Source: Deltaproteobacteria bacterium
GTDB taxonomy: Bacteria > Desulfobacterota > Desulfobulbia > Desulfobulbales > Desulfurivibrionaceae
Assembly (NCBI GenBank): GCA_021802645.1
Contig: JAJZRO010000001.1
Location: forward strand, 124,001 to 188,000
DNA length: 64,000 nt
Reading direction: 5' to 3'
In this document: in pieces, positions 1 to 10,256 of the stretch
How positions within the stretch are numbered: the stretch's first letter is position 1
How the letters are laid out: each line of letters begins with the position of its first letter
The notes under the pieces: model-generated
Seen by the model: only the letters and a program-made list of their open reading frames with translations
Database searches by the model: none
What the model was told of the DNA's origin: nothing
Made by a program: the position numbers and the translations under genes

Positions 1-497
1 GGGATTCACTGATCGAGTTTTACGACTGGCAGGCATGCTTTCCCAATCACGCCGTCGTCAATCTCGGCCAGGCCGGGGAGACGGTGCAGGAACTGCGGCA
101 GCGGCTCGAGCGCCTGAGCGGCCGCCTCGCGAATCCGATCTGGTTCCTGTTGATGATCGGCACCAACAACGTGGCGATGGAGGATTATGGCTTCCTCGCG
201 CCCTATCGCGCCGTCGTCGCCACCCTGCGCCAGCGCTACCCGAACGCGGCAGTCCAAGTCACCAGCCTGCTGCCGATGCGGCTGCCGTGGCTCGCCCCGG
301 ACACCATCCCCCGCCTCAATGAGCGACTCCGCGCGCTGGCCCTGGAACTGGGCGCCGGCTATATCGATGTCCATGGCGCCTTCATGGCGAGCGGACTCGG
401 CCCGGCCCTCTTCCTTGAAGACGGCGTCCACCTCAGCGAGGCCGGCTATCGGGTCTGGGTCCAAACCCTGCGACCGTTCCTGCCCCCCGTCTCCTAG
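1..497 (+). CDS. SGNH/GDSL-family hydrolase, 3' part only
   Basis: The gene enters from the left edge; its reading frame begins at base 3 and ends at the TAG at 495-497, about 164 codons. The first visible residues DSLIEF are the end of the GDSL-type block I, so the nucleophile serine is present and only the start of the protein is missing. Block II glycine lies in NLGQAGET, block III is IGTNN, and block V DGVHLSEAGY carries the Asp and His of the triad. SGNH enzymes are esterases, lipases or acylhydrolases; the substrate cannot be told from sequence. A GTG at 84 is internal and is not the start. Confidence 0.85.
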   Translation, partial: DSLIEFYDWQACFPNHAVVNLGQAGETVQELRQRLERLSGRLANPIWFLLMIGTNNVAMEDYGFLAPYRAVVATLRQRYPNAAVQVTSLLPMRLPWLAPDTIPRLNERLRALALELGAGYIDVHGAFMASGLGPALFLEDGVHLSEAGYRVWVQTLRPFLPPVS

Positions 498-595
498 CCG
501 CCGCGCCGATTCCCCTCGCCGCTGTATATTTTTCGTGCACCGTGAGACAAATTTGTTATAGTAGCCCTCGGACACCATGAGGGAGTTTTACCAAA

Positions 596-2155
<1,560 letters not shown>

Positions 2156-2163
2156 TCCACGCC

Positions 2164-2709
2164 ATGAAGCTCCTGCTCCACGTCTGCTGCGGCCCCTGCA
2201 CCCTCTACCCGCTCACTGTTCTCCGCGAGGAGGGGATGCACCCGAGCGGCTTCTTCTACAACCCCAACATCCATCCTTTCCAGGAATTTGAGCGGCGGCT
2301 CGCGGCCCTCGACAGCCTCTGCGCGGCCATGGATTTCCGGGTGGAGTCGGTCCGGGAGTATGGGCTCAGGGAATATCTGCGGCAGGTGGTCTTCCACGAG
2401 GAGGAGCGCTGCCTCCGGTGCTACGAGATGCGCCTTGCCGCCACGGCGGCCCACGCCAGGGAGATCGGGGCCGAGGCCTTCACCACCACGTTGCTTTACA
2501 GCCGCTACCAGAAGCACGAGGCGATCCGCGCCATCGGCGAACGGATCGGACGCGAGAGCGGAGTACCTTTTTATTACCGGGATTTTCGCACGGGATGGCA
2601 GCAGGGCATCGAGCAGAGCAAGGCCATGGGTCTCTACCGCCAGCCATACTGCGGCTGCATCTACAGCGAGCAGGAACGCTACGACAAGAAGAGCCGCCGG
2701 CAAGGATAG
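2164..2709 (+). CDS. queH: Epoxyqueuosine reductase QueH
   Basis: A 181-residue QueH (DUF208) protein that reduces epoxyqueuosine to queuosine in tRNA, the last step of the pathway, and is unrelated to the cobalamin-dependent QueG. Visible cysteines are the N-terminal HVCCGPC, the central CLRCYEMR and the C-terminal CGCIYSEQER; family members use such cysteines for an iron-sulfur cluster and metal. The ATG at 2164 was chosen because the protein then starts directly with the conserved MKLLLHVCCGPC segment. An earlier pathway enzyme, queC, is at 25159-25863. The gene sits 8 bases after the sigma-54 activator. Confidence 0.93.
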   Translation: MKLLLHVCCGPCTLYPLTVLREEGMHPSGFFYNPNIHPFQEFERRLAALDSLCAAMDFRVESVREYGLREYLRQVVFHEEERCLRCYEMRLAATAAHAREIGAEAFTTTLLYSRYQKHEAIRAIGERIGRESGVPFYYRDFRTGWQQGIEQSKAMGLYRQPYCGCIYSEQERYDKKSRRQG

Positions 2710-2728
2710 CCGGGGCGGCCGCCACCGA

Positions 2729-3595
2729 TTACTTGCCGCCGCTCCCCCCGCTTCCGCTGCTCCCACTGCCGCCTCCGGAAGCAGAGCCGCCACCTATCAG
2801 GCCAAAGGAATCGAGGAAGGTTTTCCAACTCGGCAGAGCGATGTCCGGCACCCAGTCGTGCCAGGTGCGGGTCGGCGGCTTGCCGGCCTGGATGGCGGCA
2901 AGCAACTCCTTGGCCTTGGGCACGATGGTGGTCTCCGGGTAGTTGGCAAGCAGATACTTGAGGCGGCCTTCGGCCTCGGACAGTTCGCCGGTTTTCACGT
3001 AGAAAGCCGCCACGTACATCTCGTGGTTGGCGAGGAAATCCCGCGCCGCCCGCAACCTGGCCTGGGCCTCGGGTACGTAAGGCGAGTTGGGGAAGGCCTT
3101 GAGCAGCCGCGAGAACATCGCCACCGCACTCAGCGCGCTGCCAGGGTCGCGGTCACAGGTATCGATCTTCTCGTAGTGGCACATGCCCATCTGGAACAGG
3201 ACATAGGGCATGGCCTCATTGGTGGGATGGTTGTTTTCGAACTCCTCGTAGAGCACCAAGGCCTCGTCGTAGCGTTTCATATAGTACTTGGTGTCGGCGG
3301 CCTTGAGTTCGGCGAGCAGCCCCACGGCGCTGAAGGGATAGCGATCCTTGATCTCCTCGAAACGTTTCAGGGCATCCCCATACTCCCCGTGGTTGAAGGC
3401 ATCCATCGCCTGCATGGCCAGACCTTCCGGGGTATCGGGGGCAGTGCTGCCGCCGCCGAAGCCGAAGAACTCGAGGGTCTTGTCCAGGGTGGCGCAGCCG
3501 GTCAGGCCGGAGGCCAGCAGGCCGGTCAGCCCCAGCGCCACGATCAGCTTGACGAGATGTCTGGGATTTGGATTATCGTTTCGCGTTGCGCTCAT
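2729..3595 (-). CDS. bamD: Outer membrane assembly lipoprotein BamD
   Basis: A 288-residue lipoprotein of the BAM complex, which inserts beta-barrel proteins into the outer membrane. A basic N-terminus and hydrophobic stretch end in a lipobox LTGC, so the mature protein begins at Cys and is lipid-anchored on the periplasmic face. Tetratricopeptide-like repeats follow, including DAFNHGEYGDALKRFEEI and YDEALVLYEEFE. The tail is an unusual Gly/Ser-rich segment of about 20 residues. The start at 3595 is chosen because it places the signal peptide at the N-terminus and has GGAA upstream; the frame is open further upstream. It converges on queH and follows trxA on the same strand, separated by a terminator. 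Confidence 0.9.
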   Translation of the reverse strand: MSATRNDNPNPRHLVKLIVALGLTGLLASGLTGCATLDKTLEFFGFGGGSTAPDTPEGLAMQAMDAFNHGEYGDALKRFEEIKDRYPFSAVGLLAELKAADTKYYMKRYDEALVLYEEFENNHPTNEAMPYVLFQMGMCHYEKIDTCDRDPGSALSAVAMFSRLLKAFPNSPYVPEAQARLRAARDFLANHEMYVAAFYVKTGELSEAEGRLKYLLANYPETTIVPKAKELLAAIQAGKPPTRTWHDWVPDIALPSWKTFLDSFGLIGGGSASGGGSGSSGSGGSGGK

Positions 3596-3762
3596 TCTCT
3601 TTCCATTGTGCGCTCTCCCCCAGGTGTAGGGGCTATCGGCAGGTAGGTGACCGTGCCGGGGAGGATCATAACCCTCCCACGGCGATTCCGTCAGTCGCCA
3701 ACGCCGGCACGGCCCTGGCGACCTTCTGATAGTTACCGGAGTAGTCGCGGAAACACAAGCAC

Positions 3763-3791
3763 AAAAAAAGGGCCGGCACCAGGCCGGCCCT
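3763..3791 (-). terminator. Rho-independent terminator of trxA
   Basis: Read on the minus strand, a perfect 9-bp stem (AGGGCCGGC paired with GCCGGCCCT, 5-base loop) is followed by a run of seven T. It lies 27 bases past the trxA stop and separates trxA from bamD. Confidence 0.9.
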
Positions 3792-3817
3792 GCGAGAAAA
3801 CGTCGCCCCAAAACGAG

Positions 3818-4147
3818 TTACAGGGCCTTCTGGATCATGGCCACCAACTGGGATTTGCCCACCGCCCCGGTAACCTGATCCACCACCTTGCCGCCTTTGA
3901 GCAGGATCAGGGTGGGGATGGCGCGGATGCCGTATTTGCCGGGGGTGGCAGGATTGTCGTCCACGTTCATCTTGCAGACCTTCACCTTGCCGTCGAAGTC
4001 GGCCGCCAGCTCGTCGATCACCGGACCGATGGCCTTGCAGGGACCGCACCAGGGCGCCCAGAAATCCACCAGTACCGGAAGATCCGCTTGCAGCGCCTGC
4101 GCCTCGAAGGCGGCGTCGGAAAGTTGCACTACCTTGTCGCTTGCCAT
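3818..4147 (-). CDS. trxA: Thioredoxin
   Basis: A cytoplasmic dithiol-disulfide oxidoreductase of 109 residues, the usual TrxA length. The active site is WAPWCGPCK, and the cis-proline follows in IRAIPTLILLKGG. Two in-frame ATGs lie six bases apart; GAGGAG is only 1-2 bases before the upstream one (4153) but seven before the downstream one (4147), so 4147 is chosen. The gene has its own promoter and terminator and is monocistronic. Confidence 0.95.
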   Translation of the reverse strand: MASDKVVQLSDAAFEAQALQADLPVLVDFWAPWCGPCKAIGPVIDELAADFDGKVKVCKMNVDDNPATPGKYGIRAIPTLILLKGGKVVDQVTGAVGKSQLVAMIQKAL

Positions 4148-4208
4148 GTTCATACTCCTCAGCAGTCAATGTATAATAAGAAAAAATGGGATGCGGAGTT
4201 GTTGGGAT

Positions 4209-4237
4209 ATTTTAACGCCACCCCCTTGCCATGACAA
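4209..4237 (-). promoter_or_regulatory. Sigma-70-type promoter of trxA
   Basis: On the minus strand TTGTCA (4232-4237) and TAAAAT (4209-4214) are separated by 17 bases. Transcription would start near 4202 and give a leader of about 55 bases. Confidence 0.7.
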
Positions 4238-4296
4238 GAAAAAACTCGCACGCTTCCGGTACGCACTGCCCCGGAGGCCGCTTCTTCCCTGCACTC

Positions 4297-4326
4297 TTGA
4301 CAAGGGGGAAGGACTCGCTTTAGAGT
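4297..4326 (+). promoter_or_regulatory. Sigma-70-type promoter with no room for a leader
   Basis: TTGACA (4297-4302) and TAGAGT (4321-4326) are separated by 18 bases. The ATG of the next gene begins only six bases after the -10 box, so the transcript would start at or next to the start codon. Confidence 0.6.
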
Positions 4327-4332
4327 AAGTTC

Positions 4333-4545
4333 ATGCACACACGCACCTGCCCCTTCTGCCGGGAAACCATCCACCCCGAGGCCTTGGTATGCCGCTCCTG
4401 CCAGCGTGAGGTGACCCCTGCCCCCAAGTCCGGGAAATGCCGGGGCGGCTGGCTGGTCGCCTTGGCCCTGGCGGCGGTGGTCACTGCCGGCACCGCGGTA
4501 TTGGTCCGCGGCTACCTCGAAGAACGCCGCCATTGGCTGGAATAG
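4333..4545 (+). CDS. Small zinc-ribbon membrane protein, probably leaderless
   Basis: A 70-residue protein. Residues 1-30 hold two metal-binding pairs, CPFC and CRSC, of a zinc-ribbon type; residues about 40-60 form one hydrophobic, Ala/Val-rich membrane segment, followed by a basic/acidic tail ending HWLE. This suggests a cytoplasmic metal-binding head on a single-span anchor. No specific family is recognised. There is no Shine-Dalgarno sequence; instead a consensus-like promoter ends six bases before the ATG, which supports both the start and leaderless translation. Confidence 0.65.
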   Translation: MHTRTCPFCRETIHPEALVCRSCQREVTPAPKSGKCRGGWLVALALAAVVTAGTAVLVRGYLEERRHWLE

Positions 4546-4576
4546 CCGGCCGCTTGACACCCGGCGCGCCCTCCCG

Positions 4577-5233
4577 CTAACGTCGCCTGCCTACCATCAC
4601 CACGAATCCCGCCCCCTCCAGCGCGCCTTCGCGCGCCGGTTCCGCTCCCAACTTGGCATCAGGGGGCTGAAACAACGCAGAACGCCGTTCCACCACCGCA
4701 AAGCCCGCCCCGAGCAACAGCGCCTCCGCCTCGCCCACTTCGTAGAAGCGGGCATGGCGATAAAAGGGATGATCCGCCGCTTTTTTCGCAGCCAGGGCCT
4801 TGCCCCACGGGCTGGCCACCGGCACCAGCCCTAAGACCAGATGGCCGCCGGGCCTGATGACCCGATGGCATTCCGCCAGCACTGCGGCCGGATCCGTAAC
4901 GAAGCAGAGGGTAAAAAGCAGATAAACCGTGCCGAAGATGCCAGACCGATAGGGCAGATGCTCCCCCACCCCCTGGCCGGGCAGCACCCCGCGGCGGCGC
5001 GCCAGAGCCAGGGGCGACCAGGCCGGGTCCAGGCCGAAGCGCACCCCCAAGGCCTCGGCAAAACGGCCCGGCCCCACGCCGATCTCCAAGGCCGGCCCGA
5101 CCAGCGGGGTCGCCAGCCCCTTGAGCGCGTCACGTTCCAGGGCAAAGAGCGGACTCCCCTCGTACCACTGGTCATACTCCGCTGCCCGCGCATCGAAAAC
5201 CGCCGCCCGCTCCTGCCATCCCTTCGCCGCCAT
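4577..5233 (-). CDS. Class I SAM-dependent methyltransferase
   Basis: A 218-residue enzyme with a Rossmann-type methyltransferase fold. Motif I is ALEIGVGPGRFAEAL, the acidic strand-2 position is in FGLDPAW, and GTVYLLFTLCFVTDP with VIRPGGHLVLG form the later motifs typical of the UbiE/Methyltransf_11 group. The substrate is unknown. The start at 5233 is preceded by GGAGGGG at good spacing; the open frame continues upstream to 5317 without a better signal. It is divergent from the metF fusion and stands alone on its strand. Confidence 0.8.
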   Translation of the reverse strand: MAAKGWQERAAVFDARAAEYDQWYEGSPLFALERDALKGLATPLVGPALEIGVGPGRFAEALGVRFGLDPAWSPLALARRRGVLPGQGVGEHLPYRSGIFGTVYLLFTLCFVTDPAAVLAECHRVIRPGGHLVLGLVPVASPWGKALAAKKAADHPFYRHARFYEVGEAEALLLGAGFAVVERRSALFQPPDAKLGAEPAREGALEGAGFVVMVGRRR

Positions 5234-5413
5234 GGCCTGCTCCCCTCCGGCCGGCAATGCCATAAGGGTAGCATCGCCGGCCAGGAATGAGTATCGTATG
5301 GTCATCTCTCCATCCACCGGATGGATGCCGTTGCCTGGGTGTTATGGATACCCCATGCGACGCGCGAGGGCAACCGCCTCGTCAACCCCTCAGCCCAAGG
5401 AGTCTCGCCCTCC

Positions 5414-6952
5414 ATGAACAGCCACCCGGATTCCCGCTTCTTCCGATCCCTTGCCAACCCGGCAGAGTTCACCCTCACCTTCGAGCTGGTGCCGAGCCGG
5501 GGCGGCCGCAGCAAAGAACACGCCCGCACCCTGGAGCTGGCGCGCCACGCCGCCGCCGACAAAAGGCTCCAGGCGGTGAGCATCACCGAAAACGCCGGCG
5601 GCCATGCGGCGCTTTCTCCCGAGGTGCTGGGCCTTGAGATCCGCGAGATGGGTCTTGAGGTTATCACCCACTTCTCCTGCAAGGACAAGAACCGCAACCA
5701 GATGGAGAGCCAGCTCTTTGCCTGGGACCGGCTGGGGCTCCGCGATCTGCTGGTCATCACCGGCGACTACCCCAAGGAAGGCTACCGCGGTTTCCCCAAG
5801 CCGGTCTTCGATCTCGATTCGGTCCACGCCCTCGACCTCATCAGCCGCATGAACAAGGGGCACTTCTCCGCCGACGATCCGCTTCGCCAGCGCGCCCCCA
5901 TCCAACCCACCGGCTTTGTCAGCGGGGTCGCGCTCTCGCCCTTTAAAAGGCTGGAGGCAGAGCTGATGATGCAGTATGTCAAGCTCCACCGCAAGGCGGC
6001 GGCCGGCGCCGACTTCATCATCACCCAGGTCGGCTACGATGCCCGCAAGTTCGAGGAGGTACTCCTCTACCTGCGACTGCATGGCCTGGAGTTGCCGGTG
6101 CTGGGCAACGTCTTCATCCCCAACCTGGCGGTGGCCACCCTCATGCACCAGGGCAAGATTCCGGGCTGCGTCATCACCGACGAACTCTATGCCGGGATGC
6201 AACGCGAGGCGACCGGGCCGGACAAGGGCAAGAAGGCGCGGCTCATGCGGGCCGCCCAACTCCTGAGCGTGCTCAAGGGATTGGGCTACGCCGGGGCGCA
6301 TATCGGCGGCCCGGGCCTTTCCTACGGCGACATCGAGTTCGTCCTCGACGAGGCGGAGAAACTGGCGCCGGAGTGGCGCTCCCTCGTCCCGGCCCTTTCG
6401 TTCTGGCACCGGGACGGTTGGTACTACTTCGAAAAAGACGAGACCTCCGGCCTCAACCGACCGGAACCCGCGGCTCAGACCGCCAAGGGCCGCGAAGTGC
6501 TGCGCTATCAAGTGGCTCTGGCCATGCACAACCTGGCCTTCGTCCCGGCGGGGCCCCTCTACGGACCGATGAAAAAACTCTGCCTTGCGCTGGCCGATGG
6601 CCCCTTGGCCAACTTCCTCGACCACAGCGAGCACGTGCTCAAGTTTCTCCTGTTTGGCTGCCAGCACTGCGGCGACTGCACCCTGGCGGAACTCGCCTTT
6701 GCCTGCCCGCAATCGGGCTGCGCCAAGTATCTCTTGAACGGTGCCTGCGGCGGCAGCCGTGACGGCTGGTGCGAGGTCTACCCGGGCCGCAAACGCTGCC
6801 TCTATGTCCGCATCTACGAGCGCCTGCGGGAACACGGCGGGGTCGCAGCCCTGAAAAGCGGGCTGGTGCCGCCCCGCAACTGGGCGCTCAACAACTCCTC
6901 CTCCTGGGTCAATTTCTACCAGGGCACCGACCATACCGGCACGGCCAAATAG
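5414..6952 (+). CDS. metF: Methylenetetrahydrofolate reductase, MetF-MetV fusion
   Basis: A 512-residue fusion. Residues 1-300 are the FAD-binding MetF barrel (FELVPSRGG, then SITENAGG, LLVITGDYP and ADFIITQVGYD), which reduces methylene-THF to methyl-THF. The C-terminal 190 residues are a MetV-type cysteine domain: CQHCGDCTL, CPQSGCAKYLLNGACGG and CEVYPGRKRC, predicted to bind zinc and/or an iron-sulfur cluster. In acetogens these are two separate proteins of an electron-transferring complex. A stand-alone metV lies at 11841. AAGGAG stands 13 bases before the chosen ATG. The gene is probably used in the methyl branch of the Wood-Ljungdahl pathway. Confidence 0.88.
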   Translation: MNSHPDSRFFRSLANPAEFTLTFELVPSRGGRSKEHARTLELARHAAADKRLQAVSITENAGGHAALSPEVLGLEIREMGLEVITHFSCKDKNRNQMESQLFAWDRLGLRDLLVITGDYPKEGYRGFPKPVFDLDSVHALDLISRMNKGHFSADDPLRQRAPIQPTGFVSGVALSPFKRLEAELMMQYVKLHRKAAAGADFIITQVGYDARKFEEVLLYLRLHGLELPVLGNVFIPNLAVATLMHQGKIPGCVITDELYAGMQREATGPDKGKKARLMRAAQLLSVLKGLGYAGAHIGGPGLSYGDIEFVLDEAEKLAPEWRSLVPALSFWHRDGWYYFEKDETSGLNRPEPAAQTAKGREVLRYQVALAMHNLAFVPAGPLYGPMKKLCLALADGPLANFLDHSEHVLKFLLFGCQHCGDCTLAELAFACPQSGCAKYLLNGACGGSRDGWCEVYPGRKRCLYVRIYERLREHGGVAALKSGLVPPRNWALNNSSSWVNFYQGTDHTGTAK

Positions 6953-7098
6953 GCCCCCCGCCGCTGGTTGCAGGCGGCGGAAAAAAATATTTCCGCTGGC
7001 AGCAAAAGGGGGTATAGTTGCACTTTTTTTCGCAGGGACAACACGGTGGGGTCAGACGATCAACCCGCCGGACAACCTATGGGAAGGAATCTGCGGCC

Positions 7099-8538
7099 AT
7101 GACCTACACGCTCTCTCCGGACCGGCCTCGGGAGGAATGCGGCGTCTGCGGCATTTTCGGCCATGAAGACGCGGCCAAGCTCACCTACTTCGGACTCTAC
7201 GCCCTCCAGCATCGCGGCCAGGAATCCGCCGGCATTGTGGCCACCGACGGCGCCACCGTCAAGCAGCACAAGGGCATGGGCCTGGTTTCCGAGGTGTTCA
7301 GCGAAAAAAACCTGCAATCCCTGACCGGCCATATCACCGTCGGTCACGTGCGCTACTCCACCACCGGCGCCTCCAACATCGTCAACGCCCAGCCCTTCCT
7401 CGCCACCCACCAGGGTTGTACCCTGGCCGTGGCCCACAACGGCAATCTGGTCAACATCCGCAGCCTGCGCGACGAGCTGGAGAAGAAGGGCTCCATCTTC
7501 CAGTCCACCATGGACAGCGAGGTGGTGGTCCATTTGTTGGCCCGCTGCGCCGCCATGGGGCTGGAGGAGGCGGTCCTCGATACCTTTCGCCAGATCAAGG
7601 GCGCCTATTCCATCCTGCTGCTCGCCACCGACAAACTCATCGCCGTGCGCGACCCCAACGGCTTCCGCCCCCTCTGTCTCGGCAAACTGGCGAACGGCGG
7701 CTACATCGTCGCCTCCGAAACCTGTGCCCTCGACCTGGTCGAGGCCCAGTACCTGCGCGACGTCGAGCCAGGCGAGATCGTCATCATCGACCAGCACGGC
7801 CTCAAGTCATTGCACCTCGAACCCAAGCAGCCCAAGAGCTACTGCATCTTCGAGCATGTCTACTTCGCGCGGCCGGACAGCGATATCTTCGGCATCAACG
7901 TCTACCAGAGCCGCAAGCGCATGGGCGCGATCCTGGCCCGTGAATGCACCATCGACGCGGACTTCATCATGCCCTTCCCCGACTCCGGCAACTATGCGGC
8001 CATCGGCTACTCGCAGGCCGCCGACATCCCTCTCGAGATGGGGGTGATCCGCAACCACTACGTCGGCCGCACCTTCATCCAGCCAACCCAGTCCATGCGC
8101 GACTTCTCGGTGCGGATCAAGCTGAACCCCATCCGCAGCTTCCTCCACGGCAAGCGGGTGATCATCATGGAAGACTCGATCATCCGCGGCACCACCGCCC
8201 GCAGCCGTGTCCGCTCGCTGAGGGCCGCCGGCATCAAGGAGGTGCACATGGTGATCAGCTGCCCGCCCACCAGATTCCCCTGCTACTACGGCATCGACTT
8301 CCCCACCGGAGGCGAACTCATCGCCAACAAGAAATCGGTGGAGGAAATCCGCAGTTACCTTGGCCTCGACACCCTCTACTACCTGAGCCTCGAAGGCCTG
8401 GTGGAGGCCACCGGCTACCCGGCCGACCACTTCTGCAAGGCCTGCTTCGACGGGCAGTATCCGGTGGCGCCGGACAAGGAGTTTCACAAGCTGGCGCTCG
8501 GCTGCAGCGCTTCGACCGCGGGCACCTGCTCCAAGTGA
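7099..8538 (+). CDS. purF: Amidophosphoribosyltransferase
   Basis: First committed enzyme of purine synthesis: PRPP plus glutamine to phosphoribosylamine. The 479-residue precursor starts with a short propeptide (MTYTLSPDRPREE) before the catalytic Cys of CGVCGIFGH, as in Bacillus-type enzymes. The PRPP loop is VIIMEDSIIRGTT. Cysteines in SYCIFEHVYFARPDS, RFPCYYGID and CKACFDG match the structural 4Fe-4S cluster ligands of that class. GGAAGGA precedes the ATG. A TATAGT at 7013-7018 may be the -10 box, but its -35 is poor. Its stop overlaps the start of kdsD by one base. Confidence 0.95.
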   Translation: MTYTLSPDRPREECGVCGIFGHEDAAKLTYFGLYALQHRGQESAGIVATDGATVKQHKGMGLVSEVFSEKNLQSLTGHITVGHVRYSTTGASNIVNAQPFLATHQGCTLAVAHNGNLVNIRSLRDELEKKGSIFQSTMDSEVVVHLLARCAAMGLEEAVLDTFRQIKGAYSILLLATDKLIAVRDPNGFRPLCLGKLANGGYIVASETCALDLVEAQYLRDVEPGEIVIIDQHGLKSLHLEPKQPKSYCIFEHVYFARPDSDIFGINVYQSRKRMGAILARECTIDADFIMPFPDSGNYAAIGYSQAADIPLEMGVIRNHYVGRTFIQPTQSMRDFSVRIKLNPIRSFLHGKRVIIMEDSIIRGTTARSRVRSLRAAGIKEVHMVISCPPTRFPCYYGIDFPTGGELIANKKSVEEIRSYLGLDTLYYLSLEGLVEATGYPADHFCKACFDGQYPVAPDKEFHKLALGCSASTAGTCSK

Positions 8539-9512
8539 TGATGGATAGGGAACAGGCCAAAGAGGTTTTGCGCATCGAGGCCGAGGGCATTACCGCGGTC
8601 ATCGGGCAGATCGACGCCGAGTTCGACAAGGCGGTCGGGATGATCATGGCGTGCCCGGCCCGGGTCATCATCACCGGCATCGGCAAATCCGGCATCGTCG
8701 GGCAAAAGATCGCCGCCACCCTGAACAGCACCGGCACCCCCGCCCTCTTCCTCCACCCGGTGGAGGCGATGCACGGCGATCTGGGCATCGTCGACCCGCG
8801 CGACGTCATCATCGCCATCTCTTACAGCGGCGAGACCACCGAACTCAACCTGCTGTTGCCGGCCCTCAAAAAACGAGGGGCCAAGATCATCGCCATGACC
8901 GGCCGCCGGAATTCAACCCTGGCCGAAAGCGCCGACGCGGTGCTGACGGTGACGGTGCCGCGCGAGGCCTGCCCGCTGGGGCTCGCCCCCACCGCCAGCA
9001 CCACCGCCACCCTGGCCCTGGGCGACGCCTTGGCGGTGGTGCTCCTGAACCGCAAGGAATTCAACGAGCGGGACTTCCGCCGCAACCACCCCGGCGGCAG
9101 CCTGGGCGAACGGCTCAAGGTCCGGGTCGCCGAGGTGATGCTCACCGGTGAGGCCATCCCCAAGGTGGCCTCTTCTACCAGCCTTACCGAGGCGATCCGC
9201 GAACTCAACCGCAAAAACCTCGGCGCGGTCCTCGTCATGAACGGCGACGACCAGGTGCGCGGCATCCTCACCGACGGCGACCTGCGGCGGTTGATCAGCA
9301 GGGGGCTGGCCCTCGACACCATGCAGCTGACCGAGGCCATGACCGCCGACCCCAAATGCATCGAGGCCGAGCTGTTGGCCGCCGATGCCCTGAGCATCAT
9401 GCAGCGCCACGAGATCACGGTGCTGCCGGTGACCGATCCTCAGGGGCGGCTTGCCGGCATCCTCCACCTGCAGGATCTGCTCGGCAAGGGTGAATTCCGC
9501 TTTCTGGTGTAA
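8538..9512 (+). CDS. kdsD: D-arabinose 5-phosphate isomerase (KpsF/GutQ type)
   Basis: Converts ribulose 5-phosphate to arabinose 5-phosphate, the first step toward KDO for lipopolysaccharide. Of 324 residues, 1-190 are a SIS sugar-isomerase domain (TGIGKSGIVGQKIAATLNS, HGDLGIV, SYSGETTEL) and 200-324 hold two CBS domains (VAEVMLTG, ILTDGDLRR, ITVLPVTD). The family's length and architecture are complete. The gene overlaps the purF stop by one base (TGATG), so translation is probably coupled; a second ATG at 8541 is an equally possible start. Confidence 0.92.
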   Translation: MMDREQAKEVLRIEAEGITAVIGQIDAEFDKAVGMIMACPARVIITGIGKSGIVGQKIAATLNSTGTPALFLHPVEAMHGDLGIVDPRDVIIAISYSGETTELNLLLPALKKRGAKIIAMTGRRNSTLAESADAVLTVTVPREACPLGLAPTASTTATLALGDALAVVLLNRKEFNERDFRRNHPGGSLGERLKVRVAEVMLTGEAIPKVASSTSLTEAIRELNRKNLGAVLVMNGDDQVRGILTDGDLRRLISRGLALDTMQLTEAMTADPKCIEAELLAADALSIMQRHEITVLPVTDPQGRLAGILHLQDLLGKGEFRFLV

Positions 9513-9794
9513 TGACAAAAGAACCTTCCGCAGGACACCCGAATACCCCGGGCGGGTGAAAATTGCACGTTGTCCGGCCGCCTCGACTTACTGCCGAAAC
9601 CTTTCCGCGCCCTGCCCACAACTTTCGTTTCCGCCCGCTTCCCCAGCCGACGTCCAACCGTCCTCTCGCAATTGCCGGGTCGCACACCGGCAGCTGCCCC
9701 GGAATTCCTCAACAGAGGTTCCTGGCCACCAGACCGGCATCATCGCGGCAAGTAGCGCCGAAGACCAAGGCGCCAGAATGTGATCCAGCGTGAC

Positions 9795-10256
9795 TCAGGA
9801 CGCTGCGGCAGACCTGCGTGACAAAAACTTGAGGAAGAGGCCGGTGCCGACACCCCAGGCACCGTTGATGAGAAAGGCGGTGATCAGTAAAGGAGCGGGC
9901 CAGCCACCGCCCAAGGGCTTACCCTTCAGAGGAAGGACAACCAACAAGGCAACCAGCGACGGGAAAAAAGCGCCAAAGAGAAAGGCGGTCACCCAGTAGC
10001 CGAAACGTGCCGGGAAATGACGGTCGATTACGGCAAAGAGAATGCCCCAGATCCCGCCCCAGAAGGCAAGGGAAAAGACGGCCGGCACCCCGAAAGGCTT
10101 GGTCGCCGCCATGGGGAAGGGGCCGAAGGGAGCCACGTTTACTGCCCATAACAGCGACAAGGTCAGTTGATGGAAGATGAGGGTTGCCAGAAAGCCGGCA
10201 AGAAATCCGTACAACAGGCGACGCGGGGACTGGTTTACTGGTTTGGGCTCGACCAT
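9795..10256 (-). CDS. Conserved integral membrane protein, unknown function
   Basis: A 153-residue protein with four predicted membrane segments (about 14-37, 57-75, 84-106 and 119-141) and short basic ends. There are no recognised catalytic motifs. AAAGGAG precedes the ATG at good spacing, supporting the start. It is alone on its strand, with 282 bases to kdsD on one side, in which nothing is recognised, and a long gap on the other. The family is not assigned. Confidence 0.7.
   Translation of the reverse strand: MVEPKPVNQSPRRLLYGFLAGFLATLIFHQLTLSLLWAVNVAPFGPFPMAATKPFGVPAVFSLAFWGGIWGILFAVIDRHFPARFGYWVTAFLFGAFFPSLVALLVVLPLKGKPLGGGWPAPLLITAFLINGAWGVGTGLFLKFLSRRSAAAS

Noticed and set aside
6954-6990. 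GC-rich hairpin after the metF fusion, considered as a terminator
   Set aside because: The stem is followed by A residues on the plus strand, not T.
9513-9794. Open frames between kdsD and the membrane protein gene
   Set aside because: Up to about 100 codons but no RBS, no family features and shifting frames; no tRNA structure either.
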